A stretch of DNA of 64,000 bases. It comes from Bradyrhizobium barranii subsp. barranii. Lineage in GTDB: Bacteria; Pseudomonadota; Alphaproteobacteria; Rhizobiales; Xanthobacteraceae. Shown here piece by piece: positions 8,229 through 17,017 of the stretch; position 1 is the first letter of the stretch; the number at the start of each line of letters is the position of its first letter. The notes beneath the pieces are model-generated. The model had not been told where the DNA came from, did not search any database, and saw only the letters and a list, made by a program, of their open reading frames with translations. Location of the stretch: positions 3,455,501-3,519,500 of the forward strand of contig NZ_CP086136.1 of NCBI RefSeq assembly GCF_017565645.3. The letters run 5' to 3'. The position numbers and the translations under genes were made by a program.

Positions 8229-9578
8229 TCAGTGATTGACACTACGCAACACGTTGTCGATGGCGGTGCCGAGCTTGTCGACGATCAGATCGATCTCGGC
8301 AGCCGAAGCGATATAGGGCGGCGCCAGCAGCACATGGTCGCCACGGACGCCGTCCACGGTACCGCCGCCGGGATAGCAGCCGAGCCCGTTGGCGAAGGCT
8401 TCCGCCTTGATCTTCTGGTTCAGCTTGAGCGCGGGATCGAACGAGGTGCGGCCGGCGCGATCGGCGACGAGCTCGATCGCCCAGAACAGGCCACGGCCCC
8501 TGATATCGCCGACATGGCGGTGATTGCCGAAGCGTTCGGTCAGCCGCTGCTCGAGTTGCTTGCCGCGCTCCTTGACGCGGTCGAGCAGGCGGTCCTCGCG
8601 GATCACGTCCTGCACCGCGAGCGCGGCCGCGCAGGCGAGCGGATGCGCCAGATAGGTGTGGCCATGCTGGAACGCGCCGGAGCCCGCGCGGATGGTGTCG
8701 ATGATCTTGCCGCTCGCGAGCATCGCGCCGATCGGCTGGTAGCCGCCGCCGAGGCCCTTTGCGATCGCCTGGATATCAGGAGCAACGCCCTCCTGCTCCC
8801 AGGCGTGCGTCGTGCCGGTGCGGCCCATGCCGCTCATGACTTCGTCGAGGATGAGGAGGGCGCCATGCCGGTCGCAGATCTCGCGCACCGCCTTGAAGTA
8901 GCCGTCCGGTGCCGTCACCGCACCGGCGGTGGCACCGACGACGGGCTCGGCGAGGAACGCGGCGACGGTGTCGGGGCCCAGCCGCTGAAATTCGCCTTCG
9001 AGCTCCGCGGCCAGTCGCGCCACGAACTGCGCATCGGATTCGCCCTCGTGCTTCTCGTGATAGGCAAAGGCCGGCGTCACATGGCTGAAGGCACCGGACA
9101 GCAGGGGCGCATAGGGCGCGCGCCGCCAGGCATTGCCACCGGCGGCGAGCGCGCCGAGCGTGTTGCCGTGATAGCTCTGCCGCCGCGCAATGAAGTGCTG
9201 CCGCTGCGGCTCGCCGTGCTCGATGAAATATTGCCGCGCCAGCTTGATGCTGGCTTCGATCGCCTCCGATCCGCCACTGACGAAATAGGCGTAGGCGAGA
9301 CCGCCGGGTTCGTGCCCGACCAGCGTCTCGGCCAGCGCCTCGGCCGGCTCGGAGGAGAAGAAGGCGGTGTGCGCATAGGCCAGCGTCGAGGCTTGTTTTG
9401 CCATCGCCGCGATCACGCGCGGATGCTGATGGCCGAGGCAGGAGACGGCTGCGCCGCCGGAGGCGTCGATCACGCGCCGCCCGTCCTCGGCGAAGAGATA
9501 GACGCCTTCGCCGCCGATCGCCTTGGGCGGCGTTTCGCGCAACGAACGGTGCAGCACGCGGCTGGTGCGAGCGGCCAT
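8229..9578 (-). CDS. Class III (omega) aminotransferase, aspartate aminotransferase family
   Basis: A 449-residue PLP enzyme of fold type I, class III. The segments YFVSGGSEAIEAS, SYHGNTLGAL and LILDEVMSGMGRTG are the classic cofactor and aspartate motifs, and the Schiff-base lysine sits in IAKGLGGGYQPIGAM. Such enzymes move amino groups from beta-, gamma- or omega-amino acids to pyruvate or 2-oxoglutarate. The gene lies 3 bases after the RpiR regulator gene and 12 bases before the aapJ-like gene, so uptake and transamination of one amine are probably coupled. The exact amino donor cannot be read from sequence. Confidence 0.88.
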   Translation of the reverse strand: MAARTSRVLHRSLRETPPKAIGGEGVYLFAEDGRRVIDASGGAAVSCLGHQHPRVIAAMAKQASTLAYAHTAFFSSEPAEALAETLVGHEPGGLAYAYFVSGGSEAIEASIKLARQYFIEHGEPQRQHFIARRQSYHGNTLGALAAGGNAWRRAPYAPLLSGAFSHVTPAFAYHEKHEGESDAQFVARLAAELEGEFQRLGPDTVAAFLAEPVVGATAGAVTAPDGYFKAVREICDRHGALLILDEVMSGMGRTGTTHAWEQEGVAPDIQAIAKGLGGGYQPIGAMLASGKIIDTIRAGSGAFQHGHTYLAHPLACAAALAVQDVIREDRLLDRVKERGKQLEQRLTERFGNHRHVGDIRGRGLFWAIELVADRAGRTSFDPALKLNQKIKAEAFANGLGCYPGGGTVDGVRGDHVLLAPPYIASAAEIDLIVDKLGTAIDNVLRSVNH

Positions 9579-9581
9579 GGG

Positions 9582-10454
9582 TCAACCTTTCTCTGAAACG
9601 TATGTGGAGGCCGCGGCGAGCCGCGCCTCGGTGGTTTCCAGGCGCTTCTTGGCGGCCGTGCCGCCGAGCGAGAATGTGACCGCCGCGAGCGATTGCGCAA
9701 TCGCGATGGCACCCGTGAGACTCGGGAAGAAGCCGGGGGACGAGGCCGCCTCGAACAGCAGCACGTGGTCGGCGCCTTCGGCCATCGGCGCCGAGAGGCT
9801 GTCCGCGATCGCGATCAGCGCTGCGCCGGCACGATGGGCGGCCTGCGCAACACGGACGCTCGCATGCGTGTAGGGCAGGAAGCCGATGACGATGACGGCT
9901 TCGCCGGGACGAAAGGCGCCGAGATCGAGATCGTCGGGGCCGGATGCGCCGACGAGTTGCACCTGTTCGGGACGGAACAGCCGGAGCTCGTAGTTCACGA
10001 GCTCCGCGACGCTCCGGCAGCTTCGGTAACCGGCAATCCAGATCCGCTTGGCGTCGTGCAGCGCGCGGGCGGCATCCGCAATCGGCTGGGCCGGAATGCG
10101 CAGAAGGCCGGCGCCCTCGGCCTCGAGCTTGTCGGTGACGAGCGCGACATCGGCGTGCGGGCCGTGACGGCGGCTCTTGGCGCGGCCGGAGAAAGGTGAG
10201 ATCTGCGACGGCCGCCGCGCTTCGGTGAGTGCCGCGCGCAATTGGTCCCAGCCGGAATAGCCGATGGCCTTGGCAAGCCGCGTGAACGCGGCCGGGTCGG
10301 CGCCGGCCTCGGCGGCGAGATCGCGCATCGAACGGGTGGTGGCGTCGTAGTCATTGGCGGCAACGAAGCGGCCGACCTCCTGCAGGCGCAGGGGGAGCGA
10401 TGGCAACGCAATGCGCAGTTCGCTCAAGGGCGAGGATTTCGCGGGCTCGGCCAT
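9582..10454 (-). CDS. MurR/RpiR family transcriptional regulator with SIS domain
   Basis: A 290-residue regulator. Residues 1-80 form the HTH_6 domain (FVAANDYDATTRSMRDLA, then GADPAAFTRLAKAIGYSGW), and residues about 125-255 form a sugar-isomerase (SIS) ligand domain with IWIAGYRSCRSVAEL and AVIVIGFLPYTHASV. RpiR proteins usually bind phosphosugars, but several in alphaproteobacteria accompany amino-acid genes, as here. No Shine-Dalgarno is seen before the ATG, so the message may be leaderless or poorly translated. An 8-base inverted repeat begins 9 bases upstream of the start and is its likely operator. Confidence 0.88.
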   Translation of the reverse strand: MAEPAKSSPLSELRIALPSLPLRLQEVGRFVAANDYDATTRSMRDLAAEAGADPAAFTRLAKAIGYSGWDQLRAALTEARRPSQISPFSGRAKSRRHGPHADVALVTDKLEAEGAGLLRIPAQPIADAARALHDAKRIWIAGYRSCRSVAELVNYELRLFRPEQVQLVGASGPDDLDLGAFRPGEAVIVIGFLPYTHASVRVAQAAHRAGAALIAIADSLSAPMAEGADHVLLFEAASSPGFFPSLTGAIAIAQSLAAVTFSLGGTAAKKRLETTEARLAAASTYVSEKG

Positions 10455-10462
10455 GAAACATT

Positions 10463-10491
10463 TGTTGCACGCTTTTCAGATTGGTGCAACA
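10463..10491. promoter_or_regulatory. Candidate RpiR operator in the divergent region
   Basis: Perfect inverted repeat TGTTGCAC (10463-10470) and GTGCAACA (10484-10491), with 21 bases between arm centres (two helical turns). It lies in the 87-base region between the divergent rpiR-like and aapQ-like genes, so one bound dimer pair could control both directions. Confidence 0.5.
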
Positions 10492-10541
10492 GTTGACGTG
10501 CGCCGCCGGAAATCGTTGCTCGCCAGAAGGATTTTTGTGCT

Positions 10542-11728
10542 GTGACTTCAGACAGTCCAAGACCGCCGCCCCGCCGTCGCTTCTTCGGCGGATTTGGCCG
10601 CCGAGAGCTGCAAGGCCTGTTCTGGCAGGTGCTCGTCGTCGGGATCGTGCTTGGGGTTGTCGCCTTCCTCTGGTCCAACACCGTCACCAATCTCTCGGCC
10701 CGCCGCATCACCACCGGCTTCGCTTTCCTCGGCCGCGAAGCCGGCATGCCGATCGCCGACAGCCTGCTCGCCTATAATCCGAGAGACACGTACCTGTGGG
10801 CCTTCGTCGTCGGCATCGCCAACACCTTGCGTGTCGCCGTGATCGGCATCGTGCTCGCGACGATCCTGGGCACGCTGATCGGCATTTCGCGTCTCTCCGC
10901 CAACTGGCTGTTGTCGCGGCTCGCCGCCGTCTATGTCGAAACGCTCCGCGACATCCCGCTGCTGCTTCAGCTCCTGTTCTGGTACGTCTTGATGCAGGCA
11001 CTGCCGGCCGCGCGCGCGGCCTGGCGGCCGGTCGAGGGCGTATTTCTGTCCAATCGCGGCCTGATCCTGCCGGCAATCCAGCTGGGCTCGCCGCAGCTCT
11101 GGGTGCTCGGTACAGCCGTGCTCGGGCTTGCCGTGTTTTATCTCATCAGGCGATGGCTGATCGCGCAGCAGATGTGCGCGGCAAGCCGCGGCCGGCGTGG
11201 CCCTTTGCGGTTGGCTTCATCGTCGCGCTGCCGGCGGCAATGTCCGTGGCGCTTGGTGTGTCCTGGAAGATCGAATGGCCGGAGCTGCGCGGCTTCAACT
11301 TCGTCGGCGGGCTGACGCTCGCGCCGGAGTATTTCGCGCTGCTGATCGCGCTCGTGACCTACACCTCGGCCTTCATCGCCGAGATCGTGCGCAGCGGCAT
11401 CCAGTCCGTGCCGCGCGGACAGTGGGATGCTGCCAATGCGCTCGGCTTGCGCCGCAGCTTCATGCTGCGGCAGATCATCCTGCCGCAGGCGCTGCGCGTC
11501 ATCGTGCCGCCGATGACAAGCCAGTATCTCAACCTGACAAAGAACTCCTCGCTCGCGGTCGCGATCGGTTACCAGGACGTAGTGTCCGTCGCCAATACCA
11601 CGCTGAACCAGACCGGGCAGGCGATCGAGGCGATCGCGCTGATCATGGCGGTGTTCCTGACCATCAGCCTCGGCATCAGCTTCTTCATGAACTGGTACAA
11701 TTCGCGCATCGCGCTGGTGGAGCGCTGA
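10542..11728 (+). pseudogene. aapQ: Amino-acid ABC transporter permease (AapQ/BztB type), frame disrupted
   Basis: The first part reads from a GTG at 10542, with AGAAGGA upstream: MTSDSPRPPP, then membrane segments and VETLRDIPLLLQLLFWY. Homology then jumps by -1 near 11174 into RGKPRPAWPFAVGFIVALP and continues to 11728 with the permease EAA-type loop GQWDAANALGLRRSF and further membrane segments. One lost G in the context GATGTGCGC (GG read as G) would restore a single protein of about 395 residues, the AapQ length. Without repair the product stops near 11315 and lacks the EAA loop, so the transporter could not work. The cause may be a base-calling error or a real mutation. Confidence 0.85.
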
Positions 11729-11730
11729 TC

Positions 11731-12839
11731 ATGACGGCGATCGCCGATATTCCGGACGCCCCGCGCGCTGCCCGCCGCCCGCAGATGGGCAACCCGGTGC
11801 TGCGCTGGCTCCGCACCAATTTGTTCTCGTCGATCCCGAACGCTATTCTTTCGGTCGTGTTATTGGCGATCCTCGCCAAGGGCATCTTCAGCTTCGTGCA
11901 GTGGGGCATCGCGAACGCGGTCTGGCTCACGCCGGCAAACGACTCCAGTGCCTGCCGCGCCGCGCGCGGCCTCGGTGCCTGCTGGGCGATCATCCCCGAA
12001 AAATATCGCTTCATCCTGTTCGGCACCTATCCGTTCGACGAGCAGTGGCGGCCGGCGCTGTCGGTCGTTCTGTTCATCGCGCTGTTTTATCTCTCCACCC
12101 GCCGCGCCCTGTGGCGGCGCGAGCTGGCCTAGTCTGGATCGGCGCGCTGGCGTTGATCAGCGTGCTGATGTGGGGCGGCGTGTTCGGGCTCTCCTTCGTC
12201 TCGCAGGACCGTTGGGGCGGACTGCCGGTGACGCTGATCCTGGCGACGTTTGGTCTCGCGTTCGGCTTCCCGCTCGGCATCCTGGTCGCACTCGGCCGGC
12301 GTTCAAAGCTGCCGGTGATCCGTTCGCTCTCGGTGCTCTATGTCGAGCTGATCCGCGGCGTGCCGCTGGTGAGTCTGTTGTTCATGGCGAGCGTGATGTT
12401 TCCGCTGTTCATGCCGAGCGGATTCAACATCGACAAGCTGTTGCGCGCGCAGATCGCCATCATCCTGTTCGCGGGCGCGTATCTTGCCGAAGTCATCCGC
12501 GGCGGCCTCCAGGCCGTACCGCGCGGGCAATATGAGGCCGCCGATGCGCTGGGGCTGTCCTACTGGCGCAAGCATCGCCTGATCGTGCTGCCGCAGGCGA
12601 TCCGCCATGTCATCCCGCCGCTGGTCAACACCTTCATCGCGTTCTTCAAGGACACCAGCCTGGTCCTGATCATCGGCATCTTCGACCTGCTGACGACGGC
12701 CAAGACCGCGATCATCGATCCGGCCTGGCAGCAATTCTCGGTTGAGGTCTACATCTTCGTCGCCGCGATCTACTTTGTCTTTTGCTTTGCGATGTCGCGG
12801 TACAGTCGCGGCCTGGAGGCGAATACCGCCTCGAGGTGA
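11731..12839 (+). pseudogene. aapM: Amino-acid ABC transporter permease (AapM/BztC type), frame disrupted
   Basis: It starts with the ATG at 11731, 2 bases after the aapQ-like stop. The N-terminal part (MTAIADIPDAPRAARRPQMG, then membrane segments and IIPEKYRFILFGTYP) ends at a TAG at 12130. The rest of the protein continues in the -1 frame: LVWIGALALISVLMW, then IRGVPLVSLLFM and the EAA loop GQYEAADALGLSYWRKH, to 12839. Adding one C at GGCCTAG would join the two parts into about 369 residues, the AapM length. The next gene is not the AapP ATPase, so the ATP-binding subunit must come from elsewhere if the system functions. Confidence 0.85.
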
Positions 12840-13006
12840 GCGGATTTCCCCGCCGCGGGAGCGAGCCAGAAGCGCTGGAAGCCTATACTGGAGCGCGAAA
12901 TGCTTATGCCGTGCCTATATCGCGTGCCTGGATTCAAACTGGCAATCCTACGCGGCGAGATCCATCTGCAATTTGCTGGTGGCACTCACAAGAGGCACGT
13001 CACATC

Positions 13007-13219
13007 ATGATGAAATCAGTTCTCGCAGCGTCGGCCATGCTGGTCGCGCTTTGCTCCGCCGCCTCTGCTCACGAGGCAATGAATCACTCGCACATGGCTT
13101 CGGCGGCCACCGCCCAGATGTCGGAAACGCATCCGAACTCCTTCGCCTTCGCCGCTCCAACGGATGAGGCCGGATACGATGCGCATCGGTATCACGGCGG
13201 GCCGAAAGCGAACGACTAG
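13007..13219 (+). CDS. Small secreted His/Met-rich protein, unknown function
   Basis: A 70-residue protein not recognised as a named family. Residues 1-21 are a Sec signal peptide (MMKSVLAASAMLVALCSAAS, cleavage after ASA). The mature part starts HEAMNHSHMAS and holds five His and several Met residues with no Cys, a composition seen in small periplasmic metal-binding proteins; that role is inference only. A second ATG follows directly at 13010. It stands alone between the AapM-like gene and the convergent amidase, with a strong hairpin after its stop. Confidence 0.55.
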   Translation: MMKSVLAASAMLVALCSAASAHEAMNHSHMASAATAQMSETHPNSFAFAAPTDEAGYDAHRYHGGPKAND

Positions 13220-13230
13220 GGTCTGACCGG

Positions 13231-13265
13231 CGCACGGCGGGGACGGCCAAGTCCCCGCCGGTGCG
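13231..13265. terminator. Bidirectional terminator-like hairpin
   Basis: GGCGGGGAC (13236-13244), a 6-base loop, and GTCCCCGCC (13251-13259), extended outward by CGCAC/GTGCG. It sits between two convergent genes (stops at 13219 and 13273). The stem is strong, but there is no T-run, so it is only a probable terminator. Confidence 0.5.
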
Positions 13266-13272
13266 GCTCGCG

Positions 13273-14691
13273 TTATGCCTTCACCTTGGGATCAATCGGC
13301 GTGGAGCCGCGCAGACCCAGAATATCCTCCAACACCTTCGCGCCGGCGATCACCTGCGCATCCGCGCGCGGGGCGCCGACGACCTGCACACCGATCGGGA
13401 GGCCAGACGCCGTGAAGCCGCAGGGCAGCGACAGCGACGGGCAGCAGGCGAGCGTGATGGCGTAGACGATGCCGAGCCATTCGACATAGTTCTCGAACTT
13501 CTTGCCGGCGCATTCGGCGACATAGCGGTGCTCGATCGGGAAGGGCGGCACGATCGTGGTCGGCGTCAACAGCAGGTCGTAGCTTTTGAAGAACTCGATC
13601 GCGCGCGCGGTCATGCCGACGCGCTGCGCCTCGGCGCGCGCGAGCTGCTCGACGGTGAGCTTGATGCCTTCCTCGATGTTCCAGATCACCTCGGGCTTCA
13701 GAAGGTCGCGCTTGGTCCGCAGCAGATTGGCCTTGGTGATCGCGAAATCGAAGGCGCGCAGGACGTGGAAGCATTCATGCGCCTCGCGCCAGTCCGGATG
13801 CGCTTCTTCCACGATCGCGCCTGCCTCCGCAAAGCGTTCCGCGGCCTTGCGCGTGATCGCCTTGACCTCTGGATCGACCGGCGTGATGCCGAGATCGGGC
13901 GAATAGGCGATGCGCTTCGGCTTCTTGCCTGACTGCGCGGCCGACAGGAACGAGGTCGCAGGTGCGGGCAGCGAGAGCGGGTCGTCTGCATAGTCGCCGC
14001 TCATGGCATCCAACAGCAGCGCAAGATCCTCGACATTGCGCGCCATCGGCCCCACCACGCCGAGATTGCGGTCGATCGCCGATTTGGGCGTGTGTGCGAC
14101 GCGGCCGATGCTGGGCCGCATGCCGACCACGCCGCAGAACGCCGCGGGGCTGCGCAAGCTGCCGCCCATGTCAGAGCCCTGGGCGAGCCAGGCCATGCCG
14201 GTGGCAAGCGCCACCGCAGCGCCGCCGGAGGAGCCGGCCGCAGACTTCGTCGTATCCCAGGGATTGAGCGTCGCGCCGAACACTTCGTTGAAGGTGTTGG
14301 CGCCGGCGCCGAATTCCGGTGTGTTCGACTTGGCGTAGACGACCGCGCCATTGCCTTCGAGGTTCTCGACCATGAGATCGGACTGCTTAGGCACATTGTC
14401 CCTGAAGATCGGCGAACCCTGTGTGTTCAGCACGCCCGCGACATCGGTCAGGTCCTTGATCGGTACCGGCAGGCCCGCGAGCAGCCCGCGGGCTCCGGCC
14501 GGCTTCTGCATCAGCGCCTTGGCGTTGTCCCGCGCGCGATCGAAGCATAGCGTCGGCAGCGCGTTGACCTTGCCGTCGACCTCACCGATGCGCTTCTCCA
14601 GCACATCCAGAAGCTCGAGCGGCGAGACGTCGCCGGATCGCAGCTTGTCGACGACGGCGCGTGCGGTTTCGCGGATCAGGTCTTGAGACAA
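13273..14691 (-). CDS. Amidase (amidase signature family)
   Basis: A 472-residue amidase signature enzyme. The Ser-cisSer-Lys triad is visible: Lys in PVPIKDLTDV, the glycine-serine motif SAAGSSGGAAVALATG, and the nucleophile region GSDMGGSLRSPA. Such enzymes hydrolyse amides to acid plus ammonia. The start is a TTG at 14691, chosen because AGGAG lies 8 bases upstream and the protein then begins MSQDLIRETA as its relatives do. No transport or pathway partner is adjacent. A palindromic repeat separates it from the SDR gene transcribed in the same direction. Substrate unknown. Confidence 0.9.
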   Translation of the reverse strand: MSQDLIRETARAVVDKLRSGDVSPLELLDVLEKRIGEVDGKVNALPTLCFDRARDNAKALMQKPAGARGLLAGLPVPIKDLTDVAGVLNTQGSPIFRDNVPKQSDLMVENLEGNGAVVYAKSNTPEFGAGANTFNEVFGATLNPWDTTKSAAGSSGGAAVALATGMAWLAQGSDMGGSLRSPAAFCGVVGMRPSIGRVAHTPKSAIDRNLGVVGPMARNVEDLALLLDAMSGDYADDPLSLPAPATSFLSAAQSGKKPKRIAYSPDLGITPVDPEVKAITRKAAERFAEAGAIVEEAHPDWREAHECFHVLRAFDFAITKANLLRTKRDLLKPEVIWNIEEGIKLTVEQLARAEAQRVGMTARAIEFFKSYDLLLTPTTIVPPFPIEHRYVAECAGKKFENYVEWLGIVYAITLACCPSLSLPCGFTASGLPIGVQVVGAPRADAQVIAGAKVLEDILGLRGSTPIDPKVKA

Positions 14692-14717
14692 CTATTTTAC
14701 TCCTGTGCTTATTGTGT

Positions 14718-14798
14718 CGTCATTGCGAGCGCAGCGAAGCAATTCGAACTGCCACAGCGGATGCATTCCTGGATTGCTTCGCTGCGCTCGCAATGACG
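14718..14798. repeat. Perfect 26-base inverted repeat (CGTCATTGCGAGCG family)
   Basis: Arms of 26 bases at 14718-14743 and 14773-14798 pair perfectly around a 29-base loop. A second, diverged copy is at 39793-39879. It lies between two minus-strand genes. As RNA it would form a very stable hairpin. Confidence 0.85.
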
Positions 14799-14805
14799 GG
14801 AAAAA

Positions 14806-15582
14806 CTAACCCCAGCCCGCGCTGATGCCGCCATCCACGGTATAGATGACCCCCGACGTATATCCGGCGCGATCGGACGCCAGGAACGCCATGAGATCGC
14901 CGATCTCGCGCGCATGCGCGGGCCGGCCGAGCGGCAGGCTCTTCTGGAATTCCTTGTAACGGCTCTCATCGCCGAACTGGTGCTTTGCCCGCGTCTTGAG
15001 CAGGGTGACGTGGCGATCAGTGCCGACCGGGCCGGGATTGATGCCGACCACGCGGATGTTGTCGGCGAGGCTCTTGCCGCCGAGCGCACGGGTGAAGGCC
15101 ATCAATGCGGCGTTGCCGGCGCTGCCGCAGATGTAGTTGGCATCGAATTTTTCGCCGGCCGCGCCGATGTCATTGACGATGACGCCGCGACCCTTCGCCT
15201 TCATCTGCGCGTAGATCTGCCGCGTCAGGTTGATATAGCCGAATACTTTCAATTCCCAGGCGTGCCGCCAGGTCGCCTCGTCGATCTTGTCGATGGAGCC
15301 ACCGGGGATGTCGCCGGCATTGTTGACGAGCACGTCGATATCGGCGGCTTCCCTCGCGAGCCGTGCCACGTCCTCGGCCTTGCGCAGGTCCACGATGCTC
15401 GTCGCGGCATCGATCTGGTGTGCGGAGCGCAGGCGGTCCGCTAGCGCCTTGAGCTGGTCGCCGCTGCGGGCGGCGAGCAGGAGGTTTGCGCCTTCCTCGG
15501 CAAACGCCTCGGCGGCGGCTGCGCCAATGCCTTTGGACGCGCCCGTGATCAGGACGCGCTTGCCACGCAGATGCAGATCCAT
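14806..15582 (-). CDS. SDR family protein with substituted catalytic lysine
   Basis: A 258-residue short-chain dehydrogenase/reductase fold. The cofactor motif TGASKGIG (residues about 13-20) and LVNNAGDIPGG are intact. The active-site segment reads NYICGSAGNAAL: serine stands where YxxxK has its lysine. The usual catalytic serine before it is also not obvious (VIVNDIGAAGEKFD). It may therefore use a different mechanism or act non-catalytically. The C-terminus GVIYTVDGGISAGWG is normal. It is divergent from the tartrate-dehydrogenase gene, with a palindromic operator candidate between them. Confidence 0.8.
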   Translation of the reverse strand: MDLHLRGKRVLITGASKGIGAAAAEAFAEEGANLLLAARSGDQLKALADRLRSAHQIDAATSIVDLRKAEDVARLAREAADIDVLVNNAGDIPGGSIDKIDEATWRHAWELKVFGYINLTRQIYAQMKAKGRGVIVNDIGAAGEKFDANYICGSAGNAALMAFTRALGGKSLADNIRVVGINPGPVGTDRHVTLLKTRAKHQFGDESRYKEFQKSLPLGRPAHAREIGDLMAFLASDRAGYTSGVIYTVDGGISAGWG

Positions 15583-15652
15583 GAAGGGTACTCACTCGGT
15601 GGGAACATCAGGATCAAACCAGTAGGCGCTCGGCCGCGCCACGGTCAACATT

Positions 15653-15697
15653 GCAGTGCAGCGTTGCACTGCTGCCGAGTTTGGTCCATTGCAGTGC
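15653..15697. promoter_or_regulatory. Palindromic operator candidate with third half-site
   Basis: Perfect palindrome GCAGTGCA-GCGT-TGCACTGC (15653-15672). The 11-base string CATTGCAGTGC occurs at 15649 and again at 15687 as a direct repeat, so three half-sites line up between the divergent SDR and tartrate-dehydrogenase genes. No regulator gene is adjacent. Confidence 0.45.
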
Positions 15698-15741
15698 GGT
15701 CAAAAAGGCGGCGGCTGCCGGACCAACCAAGGACGTTCTCG

Positions 15742-16815
15742 ATGAGCAAGAAACAATACCGGATTGCAGTCATTCCCGGCGACGGCATCGGCAAGGAAGT
15801 GATGCCAGAGGGCCTGCGCGTTCTGGAGGCAGCGGCGAAGAAGCACGGGGTGTCCCTGCATTTCGACCATTTCGACTTCTCGTCCTGGGACTATTACGAG
15901 AAGCACGGCCAGATGATGCCGGACGACTGGAAAGAAAAGATCGGCAAGCATGACGCGATCTATTTCGGCGCCGTCGGCTGGCCGGCCAAGATTCCGGATC
16001 ACGTCTCGCTGTGGGGGTCGCTGATCAAGTTTCGCCGCGAGTTCGACCAGTATGTGAATTTGCGCCCGGTGCGGCTGATGCCCGGCGTGCCGTCGCCGCT
16101 GGCGAACCGCAAGCCTGGCGACATCGATTTCTGGGTGGTGCGAGAGAACACCGAAGGTGAATATTCCTCCGTCGGCGGCCGCATGTTCCCGGACACCGAC
16201 CGCGAGTTCGTGACGCAGCAGACGGTGTTGACCCGCATCGGCGTCGACCGCATCCTGAAATTCGCTTTCGAGCTCGCGCAGTCGCGGCCGAAGAAGCACC
16301 TGACCTCGGCGACCAAGTCGAACGGCATCTCCATCACCATGCCCTATTGGGACGAGCGCGTGGAGGCGATGGCGAAGAAGTTTCCGGGCGTGAAGTGGGA
16401 CAAGTACCACATCGACATTCTGACCGCGAACTTCGTGCTGCATCCGGACTGGTTCGACGTCGTGGTTGGCTCGAATCTGTTCGGCGACATCCTCTCCGAT
16501 CTCGGCCCGGCCTGCACCGGCACCATCGGCATCGCGCCATCGGGCAACATCAATCCCGAGGGCGATTTCCCCTCGGTGTTCGAGCCGGTGCACGGCTCGG
16601 CGCCCGACATTGCGGGGCAGGGCATCGCCAACCCGATCGGCGCGATCTGGTCCGGCGCGATGATGCTCGAGCACCTCGGCGAGAAGGAAGCCGGCAAGTC
16701 GATCGTCGATGCGATCGAACGCACGCTTGCCGAACGCACGCTGCGCACCAAGGACCTCGGCGGCAACGCCGACACCACCGCCTGCGGCAAGGCGGTCGCG
16801 GATATGGTGGATTAA
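15742..16815 (+). CDS. Tartrate dehydrogenase / D-malate dehydrogenase-type enzyme
   Basis: A 357-residue NAD-dependent beta-decarboxylating dehydrogenase of the isocitrate/isopropylmalate family. It has the N-terminal IAVIPGDGIGKEV, the substrate-binding arginine and the VRENTEGEYSSVGG loop, the acidic metal ligands in GSNLFGDILSDLG, and the adenine loop FEPVHGSAPDIAG. Details such as GAVGWPAKIPDHVSLWG match tartrate/D-malate dehydrogenases rather than LeuB. It oxidises tartrate, or D-malate to pyruvate, in the cytoplasm. ATG 15742 is preceded by AAGGACG. It stands alone, with an operator-like palindrome upstream and a repeat downstream. Confidence 0.9.
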   Translation: MSKKQYRIAVIPGDGIGKEVMPEGLRVLEAAAKKHGVSLHFDHFDFSSWDYYEKHGQMMPDDWKEKIGKHDAIYFGAVGWPAKIPDHVSLWGSLIKFRREFDQYVNLRPVRLMPGVPSPLANRKPGDIDFWVVRENTEGEYSSVGGRMFPDTDREFVTQQTVLTRIGVDRILKFAFELAQSRPKKHLTSATKSNGISITMPYWDERVEAMAKKFPGVKWDKYHIDILTANFVLHPDWFDVVVGSNLFGDILSDLGPACTGTIGIAPSGNINPEGDFPSVFEPVHGSAPDIAGQGIANPIGAIWSGAMMLEHLGEKEAGKSIVDAIERTLAERTLRTKDLGGNADTTACGKAVADMVD

Positions 16816-16827
16816 GGCGGCAGATCT

Positions 16828-16995
16828 TCCCCTCTCCCCTTGTGGGAGAGGGTGGCTCGCCGCGTAGCGGCGAGACGGGTGAGGGGTCTGTCTCCGCAGA
16901 GACGGGCCTCCCGTCCGAGAAGTTTTTCTTCGCGGAGAGAACCCCTCATCCGGCGCTTCGCGCCACCATCTCCCACAAGGGGAGAAGGGAAGGGG
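16828..16995. repeat. Intergenic palindromic repeat (CCCTTGTGGGAG family)
   Basis: Left arm contains CCCCTTGTGGGAGA and right arm TCTCCCACAAGGGG, a near-perfect outer pairing, with GTGAGGGGT and ACCCCTCAT as a second pair inside. It separates the convergent tartrate-dehydrogenase and SUFU genes. A related element occurs at 43972-44113. Confidence 0.8.
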
Positions 16996-17017
16996 CAGCG
17001 GTGGTTTTGGGCGCGCT

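Noticed and set aside
7449..9596. Long plus-strand open frame across the aapJ-like and aminotransferase genes
   Set aside because: Both minus-strand genes have clear motifs; the plus frame has none and is a codon-bias shadow.
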